A stretch of DNA of 64,000 nt from UBA6168 sp041163745 (GTDB taxonomy: Bacteria > Bacteroidota > Bacteroidia > Chitinophagales > Saprospiraceae), in contig JBEAQU010000023.1 of the NCBI GenBank assembly GCA_041163745.1, positions 43,396 to 107,395 of the forward strand. The letters are read 5' to 3'. The notes under the pieces are model-generated. The model saw nothing but the letters and a program-made list of their open reading frames with translations. It was not told the origin of the DNA and searched no databases. The position numbers and the translations under genes were made by a program. Shown piece by piece: positions 35,276 to 44,673 of this stretch (positions are counted from its first letter, which is position 1; every line of letters begins with the position of its first letter).

Positions 35276-37924
35276 ATGCGTTTTTCTATTTCCTCTTGCC
35301 TGTTAGCGGCAGCCGCCCGATTATCCGTTCTGATCGGTCTGTTCCTCTTGCTTTTTCAACCGACCGCTCAGATGCAAACGCCTCCTCCGGGAGCAAGCCC
35401 CAGACCTGGTGCATGGAGCGGCGCGCCCATGAACAACGGACGATTTTACGGAAAAATCGTCGATGAAAAAGGCAAAGGCATCGGATATGCCACCATCCAA
35501 CTGTTTTCCATGCGGTTCGACTCAACTGCGAATGCCATGGCGGAAGTGCTGGTCAGCGGACAAATATCTGAGGACAACGGCGATTTTTCACTTGAAAACC
35601 TACCTGCCAAAGGCCCCTTCACATTGAAGGTCTCTTTCCTCGGTTATGCGGAAACCTCCCTGTCCGTCTCTTTCGACAAACCTTCGCCCACCCGTGGCAA
35701 CAATACCGGTAACCCTTGGGCCGGAGGGGCCGGCATGGGCAGCGCCCTCGAAAAGGACCTAGGCAACATTCTCCTCTCCGCCGCTTCCCAAACCTTGGAG
35801 ACCGTCACGGTCAGAGCGGATGCCTCCACCGCAACCCTCGCACTTGATAAGAAAATCTATCGGGTGGACAAGGACGCCTCCACCGCCGGCGGTACCGCAC
35901 AGGACGCACTCAAGAACGTACCTTCCCTCTCCGTCGACATCGACGGAAACGTCTCCCTCCGCAACGGATCACCCCAGATCTTCGTGGACGGAAGGCCTAC
36001 TACGCTCTCACTTGACCAAATCGCCGCAGATGCCATCGAAACCGTGGAGGTCATCACCAACCCCTCCGCAAAGTATGATGCAGGCGGCGGTACCGCCGGA
36101 ATCATCAATATCGTCTTGAAAAAAGAGAAAAAACTCGGCTATAATGGCAATGTCCGCTTGGGGACCGACTCCAGACAAGGATATAATCTCGGTGCGGATA
36201 TCAATGCCAGAGGTGAAAAAATCAACCTCTTCGGCAGCGCCATGGTCAATAACCGAAAAGGCTTCTCCGTCGCGGAAACCTCCCGGGAAAACACCTTCGG
36301 CACCCCCCCCACCCGCGTCACACAATCCACCGACGGTCTCTTGGACGGAACTTTCGCCAACGCCCGCGCCGGAATCGATTGGTTCGCTGACAACCGCAAC
36401 ACCTTCACCTTCTCCGGATCCTTCACCCGCGGCCATTTCGAACCCTTCGATGATATCACCACCCGGACTGATTCGCTATTTCCCGCCGCTGTCACTTTCA
36501 GCGAATACCTGCGCTCCTCCGATCAGGACCGGAATTTCAGAAACCTTGGCTCTTCCATCCAATACAAAAGGTTGTTTCCGAAAGCCGGCGCGGAATGGAC
36601 CGCAGACCTCAACTATAATCGCGTCAAATTCTTCGGCGAAAGCAATTTCAATACCCGCTTCGATTCCGGCCTGTCCACCACCGAAAGACAACAGTCCGAT
36701 GGGGAAGGGAATATCGTCACCTTCCAGACAGATTTCGTCAACCCACTATCCGATCAACTCAAATGGGAAGGCGGCCTTCGCGCATCTCTACGGAAAAATG
36801 TCAACATGAACAAAAACCAGGTGCTCAATACTGACGGTTCCTGGAATACCGTGGAATCCTTCGCAAATAATTTCGCCTTCTTCGACAATGTCTTCGCAGC
36901 CTACTCCCAATTGGGCCATCAATTCGACAATTGGGGCTACCAGGTGGGCTTGCGCGCCGAAAGCTCTTTCTATGGCGGAGAACTCACCGACCGGGATTCC
37001 TCCTTCCAAATCAATTATCCCATCTCCCTTTTCCCCAGTATCTTCTTCACTCGAAAAATCAATGACCTGGATAATATCCAGTTCGCCTACACCCGTCGAA
37101 TCAACCGCCCCAATTTCTTCCAAACCATGCCGTTCATCGATTTCTCCGACTCCCTGAACCTGCGCAGAGGAGAACCAACCCTACGGCCGGAATTCATGCA
37201 TTCAATGGAACTTTCCTACCAAAATGTTTTTAAGAAAGGACACAACCTGCTGATATCTCTATACTTCAAACAAGCAAACGACCTGATCACCACCTACCAG
37301 CTCCGCGAGTTCAACGAGACGCTCGGAAAGGAAGTCCTCATCTTCAGCTTCCAAAATGCCAATAGCTCCCAAGCCTACGGCGCAGAACTGACCTTAAAGA
37401 ACTCTTTCTTCAATGTGATTGACCTGACAACCAACGTCAACCTATACCAGTCCAAACTCGATGCTTCCAATGTGGAAAACGACCTGGTCATCGACCGGTT
37501 CACTTGGTTCGCAAAGGAAATCGTTCAAATCAAACTGCCCGCTGGATTCTCCCTCCAATTCTCCGGCGAATACCGAAGCAGGGCCTCCTTTACCCCCAAT
37601 GAAAGCAACCGGATGCCATGGATGGCCGGGCCCACCAACACCGCGCAAGGCTACACGCTCGCCAATTGGTTCGTCGATGCGACCATTAGAAGGGATTTCC
37701 TAAACCGAAAAGCAAGCCTCACCCTCGGCGTGAATGACATTTTCCGATCCCGCCGCAGCGGCACCTATACCGCTTCCGCCTTGTTCATCCAGGATACCTG
37801 GCGCATCCGTGACCCCCAAATCTTCCGCCTCAATTTCTCGTATCGCTTCGGCAAGATGGATACCTCCATTTTCAAAAGAAAAAATATGCGCATGAATATG
37901 CAAGGTAGTGATATGATGGGCTGA
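35276..37924 (+). CDS. TonB-dependent outer-membrane receptor-like protein (CarboxypepD_reg + plug + barrel)
   Basis: 882 residues. After an N-terminal signal segment comes a carboxypeptidase-regulatory-like domain (about 60-130: GRFYGKIVDEKGKGIGYATIQLF ... LKVSFLGYA). Then a TonB plug with a long VRADASTATLALDKKIYRVDKD region and an 'LKNVPSLSVD..G.VSLRNGSPQIFVDGRP' pattern, and a beta barrel ending in an aromatic-rich C-terminus. This outer_membrane_beta-barrel subfamily imports unknown substrates, often without a SusD partner, and none is next to it. The protein ends in a Met-rich tail (KNMRMNMQGSDMMG). Confidence 0.93.
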   Translation: MRFSISSCLLAAAARLSVLIGLFLLLFQPTAQMQTPPPGASPRPGAWSGAPMNNGRFYGKIVDEKGKGIGYATIQLFSMRFDSTANAMAEVLVSGQISEDNGDFSLENLPAKGPFTLKVSFLGYAETSLSVSFDKPSPTRGNNTGNPWAGGAGMGSALEKDLGNILLSAASQTLETVTVRADASTATLALDKKIYRVDKDASTAGGTAQDALKNVPSLSVDIDGNVSLRNGSPQIFVDGRPTTLSLDQIAADAIETVEVITNPSAKYDAGGGTAGIINIVLKKEKKLGYNGNVRLGTDSRQGYNLGADINARGEKINLFGSAMVNNRKGFSVAETSRENTFGTPPTRVTQSTDGLLDGTFANARAGIDWFADNRNTFTFSGSFTRGHFEPFDDITTRTDSLFPAAVTFSEYLRSSDQDRNFRNLGSSIQYKRLFPKAGAEWTADLNYNRVKFFGESNFNTRFDSGLSTTERQQSDGEGNIVTFQTDFVNPLSDQLKWEGGLRASLRKNVNMNKNQVLNTDGSWNTVESFANNFAFFDNVFAAYSQLGHQFDNWGYQVGLRAESSFYGGELTDRDSSFQINYPISLFPSIFFTRKINDLDNIQFAYTRRINRPNFFQTMPFIDFSDSLNLRRGEPTLRPEFMHSMELSYQNVFKKGHNLLISLYFKQANDLITTYQLREFNETLGKEVLIFSFQNANSSQAYGAELTLKNSFFNVIDLTTNVNLYQSKLDASNVENDLVIDRFTWFAKEIVQIKLPAGFSLQFSGEYRSRASFTPNESNRMPWMAGPTNTAQGYTLANWFVDATIRRDFLNRKASLTLGVNDIFRSRRSGTYTASALFIQDTWRIRDPQIFRLNFSYRFGKMDTSIFKRKNMRMNMQGSDMMG

Positions 37925-37944
37925 TCCGGCCCTGTCCGCCAATC

Positions 37945-37990
37945 AAAAGCCCGGCGCAGGAAGTACTTCTTCTCGCGCCGGGCTTCTTTG
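37945..37990. terminator. Bidirectional terminator between convergent genes
   Basis: AAGCCCGGCGC (37947-37957) pairs perfectly with GCGCCGGGCTT (37975-37985); inner GAAG/CTTC extends the hairpin. A-rich and T-rich flanks on either side suit both the TonB receptor gene and the paaY-like gene. Confidence 0.8.
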
Positions 37991-38012
37991 TAGGATTTCT
38001 TTGGAATAACCC

Positions 38013-38606
38013 TTACCCCTGGCTCTTCCGCCAACGATCGTAACTCCGGATCTGCGCTCGACGCTCAGCAGGAACTTCCCGCAATGGCTCACATGGCTTC
38101 AATCGGTCCCTGCATATGGCCGGCAAGGAACGATACATCGCCGTCCCCTCCGTCTTCCAGGCCAGCATCTCATCACTCACCTCCCCGATGACCCGCGCTG
38201 GCTGCCCTACCACCAGGCTGCGCCGTGGTATCACCATCCCCGCCTTCACAAAAGCCAACGCACCAAGTATGCTTTCCTCTCCGATGACCGCCTCGTCCAT
38301 TACCACCGCGTTCATCCCTATCAAACTGTTCCTGCCTATCTCCGCTCCGTGTACAATCGCGCCGTGACCTATGTGCGCACCCTCCCGAAGATATACCGTC
38401 ACACCCGGAAACATATGCACCGTACAATTTTCCTGAATATTGCATCCGTCCTCTATGATGATGGCACCCCAATCCCCTCGGATCGATGCGAATGGTCCTA
38501 CATATACTTCCCGTCCAATCACCACATTTCCCGTGACCGCGCACTGCGGATGGAGATAGGACCCCTCGTCTACCACCGGCTTGTATCCGTCGAACTCGTA
38601 CGTCAT
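38013..38606 (-). CDS. PaaY/gamma-carbonic-anhydrase-like hexapeptide-repeat protein
   Basis: 198 residues forming a left-handed beta helix: repeated hexapeptide steps (VTGNVVIGREVYVGPFASIRG, IIEDGCNIQENCTVH, IGHGAIVHGAEIG) with the His residues of the gamma-carbonic-anhydrase metal site in TVH and HIGHGAIVH. The C-terminal helix with YRSLPAICRDRLKPCEPL resembles PaaY/CaiE, a thioesterase/carbonic-anhydrase-like group. No phenylacetate genes are nearby, so the true substrate is unknown. The start at 38606 overlaps the msrB stop by four bases (ATGA). Confidence 0.88.
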   Translation of the reverse strand: MTYEFDGYKPVVDEGSYLHPQCAVTGNVVIGREVYVGPFASIRGDWGAIIIEDGCNIQENCTVHMFPGVTVYLREGAHIGHGAIVHGAEIGRNSLIGMNAVVMDEAVIGEESILGALAFVKAGMVIPRRSLVVGQPARVIGEVSDEMLAWKTEGTAMYRSLPAICRDRLKPCEPLREVPAERRAQIRSYDRWRKSQG

Positions 38607-39004
38607 ACCTGCCGTTTTGGTACGAACCGCATCGAAAGGGAATTCACACAATGCCGTATGTTCTTTCCCGTTAACCGCTCGCCTGTGAACACGTGCCCCA
38701 GATGACCGCCGCATCGCTTGCACAATATCTCCACCCTCCGACCATCCGCATCCGGCTCGCGATGAACCGCCCCAGGTATCTCATCGTCAAATGCAGGCCA
38801 GCCGCAGCCGGCGTCGAATTTGTCCTCCGATCGGTACAAGGGGGCTCCGCAGCGCCTGCATTGATAGGTCCCCTCCTCGAAATGCCGGTCGTACTCACCA
38901 CTGAACGGATACTCGGTACCCTTGCGCTCGATGACGTATGCCTCCGCTTCCGTCAATTTGTTCCAACCTTGTTCTTGCTCCATCGCCTTGTTTTTTTTCG
39001 TCAT
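38603..39004 (-). CDS. msrB: Peptide-methionine (R)-S-oxide reductase
   Basis: Reduces methionine R-sulfoxide in proteins. 133 residues. Zinc cysteines in YQCRRCGAPL and LCKRCGGHLGH; GCGWPAFDDEI; the catalytic Cys in IRHCVNSLSMRF. Translationally coupled to both neighbours: its start overlaps the msrA stop and its stop overlaps the paaY-like start, each as ATGA. There is no signal peptide, so it acts in the cytoplasm. Confidence 0.97.
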   Translation of the reverse strand: MTKKNKAMEQEQGWNKLTEAEAYVIERKGTEYPFSGEYDRHFEEGTYQCRRCGAPLYRSEDKFDAGCGWPAFDDEIPGAVHREPDADGRRVEILCKRCGGHLGHVFTGERLTGKNIRHCVNSLSMRFVPKRQV

Positions 39005-39564
39005 CCGTGGCCCCCTGGCACCCCGTCACCTAGCAACGATCCGAAAGTTGCTCTCATCTTGGCAACCTTAGGATCTATCACAATCCGGCAATAGGACGCA
39101 TCCGGGTTCAGACGGTAATATTCCTGGTGATAGGCCTCCGCCTCATAAAAAACTTGTGCCGGCGATATCTCCGTCACAATCGGCGCATGCCATAAAGTCG
39201 GCGCGAAATGCTCCTTCATCCGGACCGCCGTCTCCCGCTGCCGCTCGTCATGATGAAATATGACAGACCGGTATTGTGTGCCGCGGTCGGCTCCCTGCCG
39301 ATTTAATGTCGTCGGATCGTGGGTGGTGAAAAATATCCGCACCAAAGTCTCGTAGCTGATGACCTCCGGATCGAATTGTATTTCCACCACCTCCGCATGA
39401 CCAGTCAATCCACTGCATACCTCCCTGTAGGTGGGGTGTGCCACCTTACCTCCCGCATATCCGGATAGAACCCGATGCACACCTCGCAAACCCTGAAATA
39501 CCGCTTCGACACACCAGAAACATCCTGCTCCGAACGTAGCCTTTTCCATACTGCGCTGATTCAT
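39001..39564 (-). CDS. msrA: Peptide-methionine (S)-S-oxide reductase
   Basis: Reduces methionine S-sulfoxide. 187 residues; the active-site motif GAGCFWCVEAVF, GYAGGKVAHPTYREVCSG, and FFTTHDPTTLNRQGADRGTQYRS are all canonical. Starts at 39564 or the ATG at 39549 (MEKATFGAGCFWC) are both possible. First gene of the msrA-msrB-paaY-like unit. Cytoplasmic by lack of a signal peptide. Confidence 0.97.
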   Translation of the reverse strand: MNQRSMEKATFGAGCFWCVEAVFQGLRGVHRVLSGYAGGKVAHPTYREVCSGLTGHAEVVEIQFDPEVISYETLVRIFFTTHDPTTLNRQGADRGTQYRSVIFHHDERQRETAVRMKEHFAPTLWHAPIVTEISPAQVFYEAEAYHQEYYRLNPDASYCRIVIDPKVAKMRATFGSLLGDGVPGGHG

Positions 39565-39639
39565 TTTAATTTGTTGCTATTTGAAGGCCGTTGCATCCCA
39601 TTCCTCCGCCCCTTCCCGCGGCAGCTCCACGGATTTGCT

Positions 39640-39647
39640 TATATTTG
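39640..39647 (+). promoter_or_regulatory. Candidate -7 element for the LolC/E-like gene
   Basis: TATATTTG followed by C, about 140 bases before the TTG start. The -33 element is not evident. Confidence 0.35.
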
Positions 39648-39788
39648 CTAAGGAATTTTCGTTCACCCACTCCTATTCCACTACCGCCAGGTTTATTCAT
39701 CTGTCCTCCTATAAAACCAGATGCACGCAATCTTGTTCTCGGGTTCCGAACAATTGAACCACTACGCCTACATTAAAACCTCCATGCT

Positions 39789-41006
39789 TTGAATCTTCCC
39801 CTCACCATCGCTACGAAATATCTGCTCACCAGGAAATCCACCAACGCCATCCATATCATTACCGGGATTTCCATCGCCGGCATCGCTATCGGCACCGCCG
39901 CCATCTTGCTTGTCCTCAGTGTGTTCAACGGATTTGAAGACCTCATTGTCAGCCTTTTTAGCAAGTTCAATCCTGATGTCAAGATTACCGCCGCAGCCGG
40001 TAAACACTTCCAACCAACCCCTCAAACGCTCTCCGCCATCCGGAATCTCCCCGGTGTGGCCGCTGCCTCGGAATCTCTCGAAGAGGTCGCCTTCTTCGAG
40101 TATGACGACAATCAGGACTTCGGAATCCTCAAAGGCGTGGATTCTTCCTACCAGCTCGCATCCGATATCCTCAGCTCCCTACAGGAGGGCCAGTTCCTGT
40201 TGTCAGCACCACAACAGGACTTCGCTGTGCTCGGTGCCGGCATGCGCAATAAACTCCAGGTAAATATCGATGACCCCTTCCAATTGCTCCGAATCTTCAT
40301 CGCCAAAAGAAATGCCCCCGGCAACCTCGAACAGCCTTACAGAAAACATCTCGTCCGCCCCGCCGGCACTTTCCGCATCCAACAGGATTTCGATAACCAA
40401 TATGTCTTCGTACCCCTCCATGTGTCCCGCGAACTCCTCGACCTCCCTGACCAGGTTAGTGCCATCGAAGTGAAACTGTCAGGACGGACAGACCCCCGGA
40501 CAACCATCCGACAACTCGAAATCCTCATGGGACCCGGGTTCCTCGTGAAAGATCGATATCAGCAGGATGAGGCATTCCTCAAACTTATGAACATCGAAAA
40601 ATGGATGAGCTTCGCTATCCTGGCGCTCACCCTCGTCCTCGTCGCATTCAATATGATAGGCGCCCTCTGGATGATCGTACTCGAAAAAAAATCCGATATC
40701 GCCGTACTGAAAAGCATGGGCGCCTCCGACCACTTGGTACGCACCGTTTTTCTTTCCCTCGGCCTTCTGCTCAGCCTCATCGGCCTGATCCTCGGCTTCG
40801 CCATCGCCATCTCCCTCTTCCTGATTCAGAAAAATTTCGGCATCGTCTCCATCCCCGATGGCTTCGTCGTCAACGCCTATCCCATCAGCTTGCGATACCC
40901 GGACCTGCTCGCGGTCTCCTCCGTCGTCCTGCTCATCGGACTCCTCGCTTCCCTACCCGCTTCCAGCCGTACCAAATCCATCCTGGCCTCTCACGCCGGC
41001 TCCTGA
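39789..41006 (+). CDS. LolC/LolE-family lipoprotein-releasing ABC transporter permease
   Basis: 405 residues: one N-terminal membrane helix after MNLPLTIATKYLLTRKSTNAI, a large periplasmic domain of about 220 residues, then three C-terminal helices of the FtsX fold (from WMSFAILALTLVLVAFNMIG). The KKSDIAVLKSMGAS loop is the coupling motif of LolC/E. It probably extracts lipoproteins from the inner membrane with a LolD-type ATPase encoded elsewhere. The start is a TTG at 39789; the nearby ATG at 39784 is out of frame and reads only Met-Leu-stop. Confidence 0.92.
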   Translation: MNLPLTIATKYLLTRKSTNAIHIITGISIAGIAIGTAAILLVLSVFNGFEDLIVSLFSKFNPDVKITAAAGKHFQPTPQTLSAIRNLPGVAAASESLEEVAFFEYDDNQDFGILKGVDSSYQLASDILSSLQEGQFLLSAPQQDFAVLGAGMRNKLQVNIDDPFQLLRIFIAKRNAPGNLEQPYRKHLVRPAGTFRIQQDFDNQYVFVPLHVSRELLDLPDQVSAIEVKLSGRTDPRTTIRQLEILMGPGFLVKDRYQQDEAFLKLMNIEKWMSFAILALTLVLVAFNMIGALWMIVLEKKSDIAVLKSMGASDHLVRTVFLSLGLLLSLIGLILGFAIAISLFLIQKNFGIVSIPDGFVVNAYPISLRYPDLLAVSSVVLLIGLLASLPASSRTKSILASHAGS

Positions 41007-41501
41007 ATTGAGCCCGCCTTCCCTTACCAGTTTCACGTTCGAACCGGAGTCAATCCAAACTCATGCTCGATAGTGTCTGCCCTTAGGCGAATCATGGATC
41101 GGACAATTCGCTTGATTCCGACAAGTGCTTCGACCTTCGGCAAAACCTCACACCCCTTTGTGTTATCATTTCCTCGGTATCCTGGCTCTCCAACACCAAA
41201 CGGCAAAGAAATCCAACTATCAAAGCGGAATAAAACAATGCCTTGCTAACCAATTCAATGAAAATCAAATCGCCCTTGATTAAAAAATCGCCTCAAAAAT
41301 CCCCTTCCCGGCTATTCAAGGCGAATCGTGGCAACAGCACCAATCCTTTGGCGTTCGACCAATTGATTTGAACCCATCCGCCCCCACCCAAATAATTTCC
41401 TTACCCGAATTCCATATCTTTGCCTATGCTCGAACCGATTTCTGACCATTTTGTGCGGGAATGACGCCCCGGCGGCTCATATCCCGTCCTACCTCTAACT
41501 T
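41007..41501. other. Intergenic region with a possible -7 element
   Basis: About 495 bases with no credible ORF. TATCTTTG at 41415-41422 fits the Bacteroidota -7 consensus and would start transcription about 75 bases before the next gene; the -33 side has only an AT-rich stretch. Confidence 0.45.
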
Positions 41502-41906
41502 ATGGAAGATTGGCAACTGGATTTCGAATGGCTCAAAGTCCGGCATTATGTGAAAGATGCCCTACGTCGCGATGTACTCCCCGACCTTAATGCCGTCCTT
41601 TTCCTTATCGGCATACAGGAACTCGGTCGTTGGAAATCCCCCTTTACCAAAGAGGAAAAACAAGACCTGATGCACATCGCCATCTGCCACCTGCTGAGCT
41701 TTGACGGTTTCTATCGCTTCAAAGGCCGCGATGCCGACGGATGGCCGCACTACGAAGCCTTGCAACCTTACTCCGCAAAAGGAGTCCGGGAACAGGAGAA
41801 ATATCTGATGGGAAAAATAATCGATTACTTCCGGGATTGGCTGCCGGACGACATGCCCCCTCCTCCACCTTCGAACGCTTCTTCTGGTTCACCTAAAACC
41901 GCCTGA
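41502..41906 (+). CDS. Conserved-looking hypothetical protein
   Basis: 134 residues; soluble, helical core with ordered hydrophobic spacing (LNAVLFLIGIQELGRWKSPF, LMHIAICHLLSFDGFYRF) and a proline/serine-rich tail. No family is recognised. Its codon use matches neighbours and it ends two bases before the first cyclophilin gene, so it is probably real and co-expressed with it. Confidence 0.8.
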   Translation: MEDWQLDFEWLKVRHYVKDALRRDVLPDLNAVLFLIGIQELGRWKSPFTKEEKQDLMHIAICHLLSFDGFYRFKGRDADGWPHYEALQPYSAKGVREQEKYLMGKIIDYFRDWLPDDMPPPPPSNASSGSPKTA

Positions 41907-41908
41907 TC

Positions 41909-42601
41909 ATGAAATCGCCTGCTTACTTCCTGCTGCTCCTTGCCTTCGCCTCGCTGCACTGCTCAGACAAGCAGTCCGCTTCCGAAAAAAATTCCGCCGA
42001 ATCCGCAAACCAACCTGTCTCCGAAACCTTCGTACGCATTCAAACGGACCTCGGTGACATCAAGATCAAACTCTACGACTCGACACCGCTCCACAAGGAA
42101 AATTTCATCAAACTGGTTGAGAGTGGCTTTTTCAACGGTACCCTCTTCCATCGTGTAATCCCCGGTTTCATGATCCAGGGCGGAGATCCTGATTCGAAAA
42201 CCGCCCAACCCGGACAAGCTCTCGGTAAAGGGGGGCCAGGTTATACCATCCCCGCAGAAATCGGCGCCAAACACTTCCGCGGCGCCCTTGCCGCCGCCCG
42301 ACAACCCGATGAAGTCAACCCAGAACGCCAATCCTCGGGTTGCCAGTTCTATATCGTCCAAGGTGGCCCCGTCCCTGCTGCTCAATTCGATCAATTCGCA
42401 CTAAATGCCGGCTATCATTACACTCCCGAAGAAAGGGATTATTATATTCAATATGGCGGAACACCTCAACTGGACTTCCAATACACCGTCTTCGGTCAGG
42501 TGGTAGAAGGTCTCGAAGTGGTCGATGCAATCGCCTACCAACCCCGCGACCAACGTGACCGCCCAGCCTCGGATATCAAAATGTCCGTGAAAATTCACTG
42601 A
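41909..42601 (+). CDS. Cyclophilin-type peptidyl-prolyl isomerase lipoprotein
   Basis: 230 residues. A lipobox-like signal (LLAFASLHC) predicts a membrane-anchored lipoprotein facing the periplasm. A low-complexity Ser/Glu/Asn linker precedes the cyclophilin domain: IQTDLGDIKIKLYD, FHRVIPGFMIQGGDP with the catalytic Arg/Phe/Gln core, SSGCQFYIVQGG, and YTVFGQVVEGLEVVD. It assists folding of exported proteins. Tandem with a second cyclophilin 35 bases downstream. Confidence 0.95.
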   Translation: MKSPAYFLLLLAFASLHCSDKQSASEKNSAESANQPVSETFVRIQTDLGDIKIKLYDSTPLHKENFIKLVESGFFNGTLFHRVIPGFMIQGGDPDSKTAQPGQALGKGGPGYTIPAEIGAKHFRGALAAARQPDEVNPERQSSGCQFYIVQGGPVPAAQFDQFALNAGYHYTPEERDYYIQYGGTPQLDFQYTVFGQVVEGLEVVDAIAYQPRDQRDRPASDIKMSVKIH

Positions 42602-42636
42602 CTTCGCTCCTTCCGCAAAGATCACATTATTCGCCT

Positions 42637-43554
42637 ATGATGTCGCCCGACTGCCCCAATGCACGCTTCCTCCGCTTATTCTGCCTCCTGCCGCTGGTGC
42701 TGCTATGGGCTTGCAACAAACCGATCGCTGATTTTTCCTTCCGTTCCAATCATGCCCCTTTGCAGGTGCCCCTCACCGTCGTTTTCGAAAATCATTCCCG
42801 CCACGCTGATGAATTCGTTTGGAACTTCGGTAACGGCGCTTCTGACTCATCTTTCACCCCATCCCACCGATTCCTGTCCTCCGGCAATTTCACCGTATCC
42901 CTAACCGCTCGCAAAGGCAGACGTTCTCATACCACCTCAACACAACTACAGCTGTTCCCTCCGGAAAACTGCCTCGTGGAAATCCAAACCCCATTGGGAA
43001 ATATGACCGCCGTCCTTTACGACGCGACCCCAATCCATCGCGATAATTTCGAAAAATTAACGGAAAAAGGCTTTTTCAATGAATTGCTCTTCCATCGCGT
43101 CATCCCTGGTTTCATGATCCAAGGAGGAGATCCCAACTCCAGAAAGGCAGGCGCGAACCAACCGCTAGGCTCCGGTGGCCCCGGATACTCCTTACCTTTC
43201 GAACCAGTCGACTCCCTGGTCCATGTGAAAGGCGCACTCTCCGCCGCCCGCCTCGGCGATGATGTGAATCCGGAAAAAGCATCCTCCGGATCGCAATTCT
43301 TTATCGTGCACGGTCAAACCCTTCAACCATCCTCCCTTCGGGACGTGGAGGCCAGAAAAGGTATCCGGTATACGCCTGACCAACGCGCAAAATACCTGGA
43401 ATACGGCGGTACCCCGCATCTCGATGGCGAATATACCGTCTTTGGCCAGATTATCAATGGATTCGATGTCCTGGACCGTATCGCCGACTTACCGACAAAC
43501 ACGCTAGACCGCCCGCTGCAGGATGTTAAAATGACCATCCTTTTGATCAAATAA
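42637..43554 (+). CDS. PKD-domain cyclophilin lipoprotein
   Basis: 305 residues. Lipobox LVLLWAC, then a PKD domain at about residues 30-110 (FSFRSNHAPLQVPLTVVFEN, FVWNFGNGASD, HRFLSSGNFTVSLTA), then a cyclophilin domain from about 113 (VEIQTPLGNMTAVLYD, FHRVIPGFMIQGGDP, SSGSQFFIVHGQ, YTVFGQIINGFDVLDRI). The PKD module may anchor or orient the foldase at the envelope. The cyclophilin half closely resembles the upstream gene, suggesting duplication followed by domain gain. Confidence 0.94.
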   Translation: MMSPDCPNARFLRLFCLLPLVLLWACNKPIADFSFRSNHAPLQVPLTVVFENHSRHADEFVWNFGNGASDSSFTPSHRFLSSGNFTVSLTARKGRRSHTTSTQLQLFPPENCLVEIQTPLGNMTAVLYDATPIHRDNFEKLTEKGFFNELLFHRVIPGFMIQGGDPNSRKAGANQPLGSGGPGYSLPFEPVDSLVHVKGALSAARLGDDVNPEKASSGSQFFIVHGQTLQPSSLRDVEARKGIRYTPDQRAKYLEYGGTPHLDGEYTVFGQIINGFDVLDRIADLPTNTLDRPLQDVKMTILLIK

Positions 43555-43632
43555 ACCCTCCAGAACTACTTTTTTAACTAACTTTCCTCCCCCCGCCGGT
43601 ATTACGCCCGCCGGCTTCCTAAAGTTTGTAGC

Positions 43633-44397
43633 ATGATCGACAACAACAATGTACTGGGTATCGATGTCGGTGCCTCCGGAATCAAAGGCGCTATCGTCGA
43701 CACATCCACTGGTAAATTGCTGACGGATAGAATCAAGATCTCTACCCCGAAACCCGCTACCCCGTCCGCCGTGGCCGCCGTTGTCCAGGAACTCATCCTC
43801 AAACTGGATTATTCTGGTTCATTCCTGGGTTGCGGCTTCCCCGCTATCGTCAAACACGGTGTAGCCAACAGCGCAGCCAATATCGATCCCGATTGGATCG
43901 GCCTTAATATCGAAACGCTCTTCCAAAAGACAACCCGACAATCGGTCTTCGCCCTCAATGACGCAGATGCCGCCGGCATGGCGGAAATGCGGTTCGGGAA
44001 AGGCAAAGGAAAATCCGGAACCATACTCCTCATAACCATCGGCAGCGGTCTGGGCTCCGCACTCTTCATCGATGGCCATCTGGTTCCCAATACGGAATTC
44101 GGTCACCTACATTTCCATGGCCTCATCGCCGAACACTATATATCCAATACCGCCCGGAAGAAATACGAAATGACCTGGCCCGGATTCGGCCGCCGCTTCA
44201 ATGAGTTCCTCCATCATGTCAACCGCATCCTATCCCCGGATCTCGTTATACTCGGCGGCGGAATCAGCAATAGCTTCGACTTGTTCGCTCCTTATATCGA
44301 TGTCAATATGGCCGTCACCCCTGCCAAGATGTTCAATAACGCCGGTATCATCGGTGCCGCCATCTACGCCAAGGAAAGATTCGCCGACAAACACTGA
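43633..44397 (+). CDS. ppgK: Polyphosphate glucokinase (ROK family)
   Basis: 254 residues, the compact size of PpgK. ROK motifs: LGIDVGASGIKGAIVD (phosphate 1), ALNDADAAGMAEM with the catalytic Asp, TIGSGLGSALFIDG, and VILGGGISNSF. The EFGHLHFHG segment replaces the usual ROK zinc finger, as in polyphosphate-using members. It phosphorylates glucose with polyphosphate (and possibly ATP). It begins 78 bases after the PKD-cyclophilin gene. Confidence 0.9.
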   Translation: MIDNNNVLGIDVGASGIKGAIVDTSTGKLLTDRIKISTPKPATPSAVAAVVQELILKLDYSGSFLGCGFPAIVKHGVANSAANIDPDWIGLNIETLFQKTTRQSVFALNDADAAGMAEMRFGKGKGKSGTILLITIGSGLGSALFIDGHLVPNTEFGHLHFHGLIAEHYISNTARKKYEMTWPGFGRRFNEFLHHVNRILSPDLVILGGGISNSFDLFAPYIDVNMAVTPAKMFNNAGIIGAAIYAKERFADKH

Positions 44398-44673
44398 CCC
44401 ACCTATACCAAACGGTTGGCCCTTCTTTCCATCCGACCCCTCCAAACCTTACCCAAATCCCTTCTCCCATATTCCGGCTTTCCTGCTGATATTCTTCCTA
44501 CCGAACCATTCTGTACCCGTTCCCTTTTCCTGTCATCCTCTTGCTAAGCATCAAATTCCCGACTCCCCCCTCGTTCGTATCCGCATGCACAGCCGCCCGA
44601 CGTGTCACTGACGGCATTTGTCGATACAAGCTATTTGTTTATCCAATATTCCTTGCCAAAGAAGGTACCATGC

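Noticed and set aside
41355..41395. GATTTGAACCC, resembling a reversed tRNA T-arm
   Set aside because: No complementary acceptor stem, D-arm or anticodon stem could be paired around it.
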